Part shown: piece by piece, positions 1 through 7,000 of the stretch | Layout of the letters: each line of letters begins with the position of its first letter | Position numbering within the stretch: the first letter of the stretch is position 1 | Source of the DNA: Coriobacteriaceae bacterium | GTDB taxonomy: Bacteria; Actinomycetota; Coriobacteriia; Coriobacteriales; UMGS124 | Assembly: GCA_019421015.1 (NCBI GenBank) | Contig: JAHZGC010000020.1 | Span: forward strand, 1,333 to 65,332 | Length of the DNA: 64,000 bases | Direction: 5' to 3' | The notes under the pieces: model-generated | What the model saw: the letters and a program-made list of their open reading frames with translations, nothing else | Database searches by the model: none | Told to the model about the DNA's origin: nothing | Made by a program: the position numbers and the translations under genes

Positions 1-1
1 G

Positions 2-133
2 CTCTGCATCGAGTTCTGCCTGTGCGAGATGCAGAACATCCGCAAGGCCTGGCCGTGGCTCAGCTTCCACTACGAGCACGTGTGCGACGCCCTCGACCGG
101 ATCGTGACCGAGGTCGAGCCCTGCGAGCTCTAG
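2..133 (+). CDS. Hypothetical protein, C-terminal fragment (window edge)
   Basis: An open frame enters from the left edge and ends at TAG 131-133, giving 43 residues rich in Cys, Trp and acidic side chains (ending EVEPCEL). The start lies outside the window. It precedes a series of similarly small, acidic, cysteine-containing proteins, so it is probably one more cargo gene of the element. No domain is recognised. Confidence 0.5.
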   Translation, partial: LCIEFCLCEMQNIRKAWPWLSFHYEHVCDALDRIVTEVEPCEL

Positions 134-214
134 GAGCCTCCCCAGTCGGCCCGCTCCCCGCGAGCGGTCCGCCATGGCGAGACCCCACACGACAACGCAA
201 GAGAGGAGCACCCC

Positions 215-715
215 ATGATCCGCCACGTCGGCTGGGCCGTCTGCGAGGGCAGCGGCCACGTCATCGAGCTTGAGAGCCACTACGCACGAAAGTCCTACGC
301 CGAGTCGCTGGTCTACTCCCACGCCATGGACGCCTACGGCGTCGAGGTCACGGAGGCCCACCTGTTCCCGGTCTCCGAGGAGGAGGCCGTGCGCGAGATG
401 GTCGAGGGCGCAGTGGCCGACTCCCAGGGCTACGAGCTGCTGGGGACCCTCGTGCTCGCCCCCGGCTCCGGGAAGGAGCGCCCCAGGGAGTACCCCAACG
501 TCTCCCAGATGGACGCGGCGCGGGCGATCTCCGAGCTCGCGGCCGAGGGCATCGAGGCCCGCTATTCCCGCGGGGGCAACCTGTGGGCAAAGGGCGAGGA
601 CCTGCGGCCCTACGGGATGCGTTTCTCCGCCAAGCGCGGCCTGTGGTGGGTCGCCCTGCCCGATTCCGGCGGCGTGGAGCCCGTGCGCTGCGAGCTGCGG
701 GACTTCGCCGCGTGA
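215..715 (+). CDS. Hypothetical element cargo protein (166 aa)
   Basis: The ATG follows a GAGAGGAG Shine-Dalgarno. The product is soluble and acidic, with no signal peptide or membrane segment. The middle (about residues 95-140: ARAISELAAEGIEARYSRGG) looks like an alpha/beta fold and is followed by a Trp-rich strand region (GLWWVAL). No family is recognised. It is the longest of the small cargo genes, and codon use matches its neighbours, so it is likely a real gene. Confidence 0.65.
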   Translation: MIRHVGWAVCEGSGHVIELESHYARKSYAESLVYSHAMDAYGVEVTEAHLFPVSEEEAVREMVEGAVADSQGYELLGTLVLAPGSGKERPREYPNVSQMDAARAISELAAEGIEARYSRGGNLWAKGEDLRPYGMRFSAKRGLWWVALPDSGGVEPVRCELRDFAA

Positions 716-740
716 TCCGATTCGATTCCAAGGAGGAGCC

Positions 741-899
741 ATGTGCTGCATGTTGTGTGAACGGTTGTACGAGGCTCTGCTCGACGGTTTCGTCGAGGTG
801 TTCGGGGCGTCCGGCTCCGACGCGTGGGCCGCCGGTTGGTCGATTTGGTGCGACCTGGCCGGTCTGCTCTCCGACGCCCTGCACCTGCTCGGCGCGTAG
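741..899 (+). CDS. Small hypothetical protein (52 aa)
   Basis: The ATG lies directly after AAGGAGGAGCC, a strong ribosome site preceded by the element's recurring CGATTC motif. The 52-residue product starts MCCMLCERLYEALLDGF and ends in a Leu-rich helix, with four cysteines (three in the first six residues). No domain is recognised. The strong ribosome site and the conserved leader are the main evidence that it is translated. Confidence 0.5.
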   Translation: MCCMLCERLYEALLDGFVEVFGASGSDAWAAGWSIWCDLAGLLSDALHLLGA

Positions 900-985
900 C
901 GATTCCGCCCAGTCCGCGCCCTCCACCGCGAGGGCTCGGGCATGGCCGGAATCCACCGACCTGCAACGATTCAAGGAGGCAAGCC
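898..985 (+). promoter_or_regulatory. Intercistronic hairpin and Shine-Dalgarno leader, copy 1
   Basis: This leader is similar in order and sequence to 1605-1678: GATTCCGCCC, then a hairpin, then GGAAT, then CGATTC and AAGGAGG before the next start. Here the stem is GCCCTC (918-923) with GAGGGC (930-935). In the other copy the stem bases differ but still pair. It may be a processing site, attenuator or translational coupling element; which of these is inference. Confidence 0.5.
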
Positions 986-1261
986 GTGAGCAACGAGAGG
1001 ACCAAGCACCTCGACTTCGACCTGGCCGAGGCGAGCGCCGATTTCTGCAACGGCCTCAGGACGGTCTCGTGCACCGACCGCGAGGGCCGGACCGCCTACA
1101 TCGTGACGAACTCCCGCGGCGAGGGCCGATGGGAGCGCGTCGAGGGGCCGTTCGGCACCGAGTACAACCAGGTGCGCGGGACGTGCCAGTTCCGCCTCGC
1201 CCGCACCGAGGCCGGGATCAAGAGGCAGCTGCGGGCCCTGCACGATTCCATCTTCGGCTAA
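986..1261 (+). CDS. Hypothetical element cargo protein (91 aa)
   Basis: GTG start chosen because AAGGAGG lies 7-8 bases upstream; the frame is open further upstream without a ribosome site. The 91-residue product begins MSNERTKHLDFDLAEA and contains a strand-rich centre (GRTAYIVTNSRGEGRWERV). It has no signal peptide and no recognised domain. It belongs to the small-gene array of the element. Confidence 0.6.
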   Translation: MSNERTKHLDFDLAEASADFCNGLRTVSCTDREGRTAYIVTNSRGEGRWERVEGPFGTEYNQVRGTCQFRLARTEAGIKRQLRALHDSIFG

Positions 1262-1291
1262 CCCAGACCGATTCGATTCCAGGAGGAGACC

Positions 1292-1594
1292 ATGACCGCC
1301 ACGACCCTCTACCGCCTCGACGGAGACGAGATTCGCCCGCGCTCACCTCATAGCGGCGTTTGGACCGCATACGACCCCCGCCCCAACGGCTGCTGCAGCG
1401 TCGAATGGGTCGACGCCTTCGAGGTCGAGCTGCCTGCAGGCTGGACGGTCGCCGACGATTTCTTCGGCATGCCAGCCGTGTTCGACGAGGGTGGATCGCC
1501 TGTCGAGCTGTTCGACGGCCCCTACGGATTCGTGCAGGCGGTCGGAAAGGTGCTCTCCAACATCGCTCTCGGCAGGTCCGAGCAGGTCCACTAG
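1292..1594 (+). CDS. Hypothetical element cargo protein (100 aa)
   Basis: The ATG follows AGGAGGAGACC, again after the GATTCGATTC leader motif. The product is 100 residues, acidic, with aromatic residues and a two-cysteine stretch (NGCCSVEW). No domain, signal peptide or membrane segment is seen. It is co-oriented with the other cargo genes and is probably expressed with them. Confidence 0.6.
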   Translation: MTATTLYRLDGDEIRPRSPHSGVWTAYDPRPNGCCSVEWVDAFEVELPAGWTVADDFFGMPAVFDEGGSPVELFDGPYGFVQAVGKVLSNIALGRSEQVH

Positions 1595-1604
1595 GAGGCG
1601 CGGC

Positions 1605-1678
1605 TAGATTCCGCCCGGTCCGGGCTCTTGCAGCGAGAGCCCGGGCACGGTTGGAATTTCGATTCGAGGAGGTTTCGC
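1605..1678 (+). promoter_or_regulatory. Intercistronic hairpin and Shine-Dalgarno leader, copy 2
   Basis: Second copy of the element's intercistronic leader. The stem CGGGCTCT (1621-1628) pairs with AGAGCCCG (1636-1643) around a 7-base loop. It is followed by GGAAT, CGATTC and the ribosome site GAGGAGG. The stem bases differ from those at 918-935 while pairing is kept. There is no U-tract, so it is not a standard terminator. Confidence 0.5.
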
Positions 1679-1885
1679 ATGTACGAGGTCTACGAGTGCG
1701 GTTCGTTCGGCCGGTGCCCGGTGAGGTACGAGGAGCGCCCCACGGCCGAGGGGGCGTGGGAGTCGCTCTGCGGGCTCTACGTCTTCGGTCTGGAAGGCTA
1801 CATCGTAGCCCCCGACGGTGGCAGGCTGGGCATTTCCCAGTGCCCGGACGACATCTACTCTCGTTTCGCGGACTACATCGACTAG
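1679..1885 (+). CDS. Hypothetical element cargo protein (68 aa)
   Basis: The ATG lies after CGAGGAGGTTTCGC. The frame is open 51 bases upstream, but only this start has a ribosome site. The 68-residue product starts MYEVYECGSFGRCPVRYEE and resembles small phage or plasmid proteins in composition, including the tail DDIYSRFADYID. No domain is recognised. Confidence 0.6.
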   Translation: MYEVYECGSFGRCPVRYEERPTAEGAWESLCGLYVFGLEGYIVAPDGGRLGISQCPDDIYSRFADYID

Positions 1886-1897
1886 GGAGGGACTCGG

Positions 1898-2257
1898 ATG
1901 GGCTATTTCAGCGACATGGCGGTCGAGGTCGTGGACGGCGCGTTCCCCACCGAGGAGCGTTTCAGGCAGGTGCTCGCGGAGGCCGAGGCTGTCTGCATCA
2001 GGGAGTACGAGGGCTTCGACAACCACACCGGCCTCATGGAGATGCACGGGACGTGCATGTACCTGCGCATGTACGCCGACCTGCTATGGGAGGACCGCGA
2101 CGCGATCCTCAGCATCCTGGTCGGCTGCCAGCCCTACGGGTTCCGCATTGGGCCGCTCAGCCTTCCCGAGGTCATGTTCGAGGCCGCCAACCGGCATTTC
2201 CTCGCGGACATGGACAACGCCTACGACGACTTCGACGTCAGGATGGGGTGGGAGTGA
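1898..2257 (+). CDS. Hypothetical element cargo protein (119 aa)
   Basis: The ATG follows AGGGAGGGACTCGG. The product is 119 residues and mostly helical, with many Met and aromatic residues (TCMYLRMYADLLWEDRDAI). It has no signal peptide or known domain. The stop codon overlaps the next start as TGATG, so translation of the downstream gene is probably coupled. Confidence 0.65.
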   Translation: MGYFSDMAVEVVDGAFPTEERFRQVLAEAEAVCIREYEGFDNHTGLMEMHGTCMYLRMYADLLWEDRDAILSILVGCQPYGFRIGPLSLPEVMFEAANRHFLADMDNAYDDFDVRMGWE

Positions 2258-2442
2258 TGAGGAGCGTTTCCAGGCGGCTCTACTGGGCCGGGTACCGCTA
2301 CGTGCGCCGCGAGGCCGATTCTTTCGGCATGGCGGAGGCGATCCTGCGCAGCGTCGAGCGCTCGCACGCGCCCTCGGAGTTCGTGAACGGCGCGAGGAGG
2401 GCGTTCCGCGAGCTGGCGCCCGTCCCGGGCGCGATCGCGTAG
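2257..2442 (+). CDS. Small basic hypothetical protein (61 aa)
   Basis: Start taken at the TGATG overlap with the preceding gene. The product is 61 residues and basic (MRSVSRRLYWAGYRYVRREA), followed by an amphipathic helix. It could bind nucleic acid, but no motif supports that. The one-base overlap and conserved gene order suggest co-translation with the 119-residue protein. Confidence 0.5.
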   Translation: MRSVSRRLYWAGYRYVRREADSFGMAEAILRSVERSHAPSEFVNGARRAFRELAPVPGAIA

Positions 2443-2499
2443 CGTTTGGGCTATCATTCGGTTTCGACGCGCCCCGAGCTGGGCGAGGAGGAGGACACC

Positions 2500-2778
2500 A
2501 TGGCAAGGAACTACGAGTGCTGGGGCACCTACAAGGGCGAGCCCGCTTCCGTCATGTTCACCGTTTCCGGACTCAACCGGGACGGGTCGGTCGAGGTCTC
2601 GTGCTCCATCGGGGCCGACTCGCCGGCTCGGGAGTTCGCCTACGAGGACGTCGACGACGTGGTGAGCGCCCTCGACCTGATCGAGTGGGCGCACGGGCAC
2701 GGTTTCTCGTGGGACGACGTGGCCGAGGCCAACATAACCGACCTCGAGTCCATCATCTCGATCGAGCTCAGGCTGTAG
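2500..2778 (+). CDS. Hypothetical element cargo protein (92 aa)
   Basis: The ATG lies after GAGGAGGAGGACACC. The 92-residue acidic product has a strand-rich N-terminal half (YECWGTYKGEPASVMFTVSG) and a helical C-terminal half ending ISIELRL. No domain is recognised. It is the last gene before the rightward terminator of the small-gene array. Confidence 0.6.
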   Translation: MARNYECWGTYKGEPASVMFTVSGLNRDGSVEVSCSIGADSPAREFAYEDVDDVVSALDLIEWAHGHGFSWDDVAEANITDLESIISIELRL

Positions 2779-2793
2779 CCGTCTTGCGAATTC

Positions 2794-2825
2794 GGCCCCG
2801 TCGGGACTACCCGGCGGGGCCTTTT
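2794..2825 (+). terminator. Rho-independent terminator of the cargo array
   Basis: GGCCCCGTCGG (2794-2804) pairs over 11 positions, one of them G-U, with CCGGCGGGGCC (2811-2821), and TTTT follows. It ends the plus-strand array and faces the convergent recombinase gene, whose stop lies just beyond. Confidence 0.85.
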
Positions 2826-2829
2826 CGCG

Positions 2830-3882
2830 TCACAGGGCCCTGAACATCCCCTTCTCGTCCCTGGGCCTGCCGTCGCCCATGCAGCCGCAGTGCGTGGCGC
2901 GGCCCGTGGCCAGGCGCTGGCCCCATTCGGCCTTCACGGTGCCGCAGGAGCAGCGCACGAGCCACCGTATGTTCCCGTTAGTCCCGCCTTTCGGTCCCAG
3001 GCGCTCGACCACCTCAAGCTCCCCGAACCTCGCGCCCACCTCGACCCTGGGCCATTTCCTGTACGTCCTGGGCGGTTCGGTGCCCCTTTGCGCCCTGCGC
3101 CACTGGGCCTCGGTCACGATCGCGGGGATTCCGCCCTCGACCCTGACGCAGCCGTAGCGGTACACGCCCTTGTAGGACTCGTCGCGCAGGATCCTGGCGA
3201 CCACGGCGCCGCTCAGCGCCCTGCCCCTCGAGTTCGCCACGCCCATTCCCGCCACCCTCTCGGCTATGGCGGCGAACGATTTGCCGGACGCCCTCATGCG
3301 GTACATGAGGCGCACGGCATCGGCCTCCTCCGGGACGACCTCGTAGCGGTCCCCGGCGTGCCATTTCCCGTCCTCGCCCACGCCCGCCCCGGCTATGCGC
3401 CACCCGAACCGGTAGACGCCGTTGGGGTGGCATTTGGCCGCGTTCCCGCGCAGGCCCCTCTTCACGTCCTCGGAGAGGTTCAGGCTGTAGTACTCGGCCA
3501 TGCCCTCCATGACGGACTCCATGACGGCCCCCATGGGACCTTCCGGGACCGGCTGGGCCGAGTACGCGACGGCGACCCCGCACTTCTGCAGCCGCCTCTT
3601 GTAGACCGCCGCGTCGTAGCGGTTCCTCGCGAAGCGGTCGGCCTTGTAGACCCACAGCGTGGCCCATTCCGCCGACCTGGCCTCCTCGACCATGCGCCTG
3701 AACTCAGGGCGGGCGTCGCTGGTGCCGGATCTCGCGTGGTCGGCGTAGACCGCGACCACCTCCTGGCCAGACCGCGAGGCCGATTCCGCGCAGGCCCGCA
3801 CCTGGTCCTCGATCGACTCCTCGCGCTGGTTGTGGGACGAGAACCGGGCGTAGACGGCGCACTTCGAGGCGTCCCTCACCAT
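2830..3882 (-). CDS. Serine site-specific recombinase
   Basis: Resolvase/invertase family integrase. The N-terminal catalytic domain has the YARFSS nucleophile motif (Ser15 from the chosen start), ARSGTSDARPEF and KADRFARNRYD. A recombinase domain follows, with NGVYRFGWRI near the start and AIAERVAGMGVANSRGRALS with RDESYKGVYRYG further on. The C-terminus has a probable zinc site (RCSCG and HCGCMG). At about 350 residues it is shorter than most large serine integrases and lacks an obvious coiled coil. The ATG at 3882 has GGAAGG upstream; an in-frame ATG at 3915 has none. Likely substrates are the ends of this element. Confidence 0.85.
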   Translation of the reverse strand: MVRDASKCAVYARFSSHNQREESIEDQVRACAESASRSGQEVVAVYADHARSGTSDARPEFRRMVEEARSAEWATLWVYKADRFARNRYDAAVYKRRLQKCGVAVAYSAQPVPEGPMGAVMESVMEGMAEYYSLNLSEDVKRGLRGNAAKCHPNGVYRFGWRIAGAGVGEDGKWHAGDRYEVVPEEADAVRLMYRMRASGKSFAAIAERVAGMGVANSRGRALSGAVVARILRDESYKGVYRYGCVRVEGGIPAIVTEAQWRRAQRGTEPPRTYRKWPRVEVGARFGELEVVERLGPKGGTNGNIRWLVRCSCGTVKAEWGQRLATGRATHCGCMGDGRPRDEKGMFRAL

Positions 3883-3908
3883 GGCGCTCGACCTTCCGAT
3901 TCTTGCAT

Positions 3909-3926
3909 TATGCATTTACGTGCATA
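3909..3926. promoter_or_regulatory. Dyad in the recombinase promoter region
   Basis: TATGCA, six bases, TGCATA: a perfect inverted repeat just upstream of the recombinase, inside the only A/T-rich stretch of the left end. It could be an autoregulatory operator or part of a recombination site. Both readings are inference. Confidence 0.35.
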
Positions 3927-4019
3927 TTTATATTTTATTTCTTGATGTGTCCCTAGCGCGTCCCAAATGTCTGCAAACAGCGCAAACCGTGCAAGTCGAT
4001 TTTGGATAACCGCAGGTAG

Positions 4020-7000
4020 ATTGCACGCAGCGCGCGCCATGCAGTAGCAAGATGCTACGGGCACTACAATACGCCGATATTCACGAGCACGAACACCGAC
4101 GGACAGACGACGTTCTCCTACTGCGTCGACCCGACGACTATCGTCCCCAAAGCCGGCACCTACCAGACCATGCCCGTGCAGGACTTCAACCCCGGCATGG
4201 CACGCGAGACTCGGGCAGCCATGTGGTTCGGTTACGGCGGCCCGGGTTTCGACCCCTCGATGTGGCCGTCTACCTGGAACGACGGCTCGCCCATGCAGGC
4301 CTCCAACTACTATGCGGCAACCCACATCATCCTCTCCTACACCACCATGCAGGACCTACGCTACACCTATTACAACGCCGGCAGCGACTTTATCGGCTAT
4401 GCGGCAAACACGTTCGTGGGATACAACCTCTACGGCCGCGTCGTCAACGGAAACTCCACCATGTTCCAGATGTTCGCCCGTGCAGACGAGGTACCCGACG
4501 ACTACGTCTGCTACTACCTCGACTGCGGCGAGAAAGACTGGATCCAGTACGTCATCGCCCAAGACCCTTACACGCCACTGGGCGACTTGGCCGTGCTCAA
4601 GGCCTCGTCAAACCCCACGCTTACCTCGGGCAACCCCTGTTACACACTTGAAGGCGCCGTCTTCGGCGTCTACGCCGACGCCGGGTGCGAACAGCTGGAG
4701 ACGACCCTCGTCACAGACGCCTCCGGAGCGGCGACAACCCAGGGCCTCAGGGCCGCGGCCCATTGGGTCAAAGAGCTCGCGGCACCCCCCGGTTACACCC
4801 TCAACGGGGCGGCGCACGCCGTACAGGTTCCGACGGGAGGCACAGCGACGGTCGAAGTAGCAGACGTGCCCCAGGCAGATCCCCTGCCCCTCGTGGTACG
4901 TAAAGTCGATGCCACAGTCCCCGACCGCGGGTTAGAAGGCGCCGAGTTCACACTCTGCTACTATGCCGGGGTCTACGATGCCGCAGGGCTGCCCTCGACC
5001 CCGACCCGCTCTTGGGTGCTGCGCACGGATGGCGGAGGCGAGGCGCGGCTGGGCGATAGCTGGCTCGTCAGCGGGGACGAGTTCTACCGCGATGGAGAAG
5101 GTACGCCCGTACTGCCGCTGGGCACCGTCTCGATACGGGAGACGAAGGCACCGAACGGCTACCTGATAGACGACCCGACGATGCACGTGCAGCGTATCGA
5201 GGCTGGGAGCACCCCCGGCGTCTCCTTCTACGCGGCACCGACCATGCAAGACACCCCGGCTCTCGGCGGCCTCTCGATTCAAAAGACCGACGCCAATACG
5301 GGGCTTGCCGCCCCCCAAGGCGGGGCAAGCTTCAAAAACGCAGAGTTCTCAATCATCGCCCTCAACCCCATGACCTTAGACGGGACCGCCTACGAGGTGG
5401 GGGATACCGTCGCCACGCTAATAACGGATGCGTCCGGCTTCGCCTCCACATCCGCATCAGCTCTCCCCTGTGGGTCCTACCGCGTCGAAGAGTCCAAGGC
5501 TCCAGCCGGGTACCTCATCTCCCCAAAGGCGTGGGCCGTGGACATCGAGGTGCCCGACGTCATAGTCGCCGTCGGGGACACACCGCAGCACGTGAGCGAC
5601 GAAGGGGCGGTCGTGGCTGCGCCGAGCGAAACGGGCACGGGCACGGCGCCCCTCGTACCTGATATCCCTCAGGTCGCGGCATCCGGATTCCTCTCGAGCC
5701 TTTCTCGCGCCTTCGGGCCGTTGTTCGTCGGCCCCACGGCGGCCTACGCCCAAGAGGCCGGCTCCCCCGTGATTCCCGAACAGGTCATCCGGGGCGGCAT
5801 CCGTGTGCAAAAAATCGATGCCGAGCTCGAAGGTGCCCAGGCCCAAGGCGGAGCGTCCCTCGCCGGCGCACGATTCTCCATCGTCAACTCCTCGCAGGGA
5901 GACGTCGTCGTGAACGGGAAGGTCTTTGCCCCCGGTGAGGAGGTGACCGTCATAACGACCGGCGACGACGGCATAGCCCAAACCGGCGAGCACGACCTTC
6001 CATTCGGAAGTTATTCCGTCACGGAGGTGGGAGCCCCCGCGGGCTATCGTCTGAGCGACCCCGAGACAAGGACCGTCGAGGTCCGCGATGACGGCCGGCT
6101 CTGCGACGCCCCCACGAGCTTCGCCGACCTCGTTCTGCGCGGCGGCATCACACTCGAAAAGCTCGACGCCGACACGGCTCGGCCCGAACCGCAGGGCGCA
6201 GCGTCTCTCGCCGGGGCCGAGTTCGAGATTTCAAACGCCAGCGACGGCCCTGTCGTGGTCGGGGGACAAACCTACGCCCCTGGAGAAACGGTCATGACCA
6301 TTGTCACCGACGAAAACGGCAGAGCCTCAACAGGCGAGCACGACCTCCCCTATGGATTGTACTCCGTCTTCGAGGCAACGGCACCTGCAGGCTACGTAGC
6401 GTCCGAGGGCGCTCAGATCGTGTGCGTAGCCCAAGAAGGCGAGCGAGTCGCACTCTCCTCCCCCATCCGAGAACGCGTTCAGAGAGGCGGGTTCGGCCTG
6501 CGCAAGCTCGATGGCGACACCGGTCAGGCCGAGCCTCAAGGCTCGGCGCACCTGGCAGGAACCGTCTACCGTATCGTCAATGCCAACGACCGCCCCGTGG
6601 TCGTGGGAGGCGTTGAATACCCTCCGGGAGAAACGGTCATGGCCGTCGAAACCGACGAGACCGGCTGGGCGCAAACCGGGGGCCATGACCTGCCCTTTGG
6701 TACATACGCCGCAGTCGAGGTCGAGGCACCCGAAGGCTACCGTCTGGGCCTTGTCGACGAGTCCGGGGAGGAGACCGGCGAGGGGGCGTCGCTGACCGTG
6801 ACGATAGACGGCGAATGGTCGTGGAAGTCTTACGAGCGAGACGTTCGAGACCACGTGGTGCGAGGGGGCCTCGCTCTGGTCAAGGTCGACGCCGACTTGG
6901 CCGAGGGAGCTCAGGGCCAAGCAACGCTCGCAGGAGCTCAGTTCGTGGTAGAAAACGCCTCGGAACATGCAGTCGTGGTCGACGGGACCTCGTTCAATCC

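Larger units (their letters stand above)
2..3990. mobile_element. Right part of an integrative element with serine recombinase
   Basis: Nine short same-strand genes of unknown function are packed head to tail and followed by a terminator and a minus-strand serine recombinase at the edge. This layout, with no housekeeping genes and repeated intercistronic leaders, is typical of the end of an integrative element or prophage-like island. The left boundary lies outside the window. The right boundary is placed between the recombinase start and the truncated adhesin; no direct repeat defining att sites could be identified here. Confidence 0.6.

Noticed and set aside
3882..4170. Invertible promoter controlling the adhesin
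   Set aside because: No pair of matching inverted repeats flanks a promoter segment; loss of coding residues fits insertion better than inversion.
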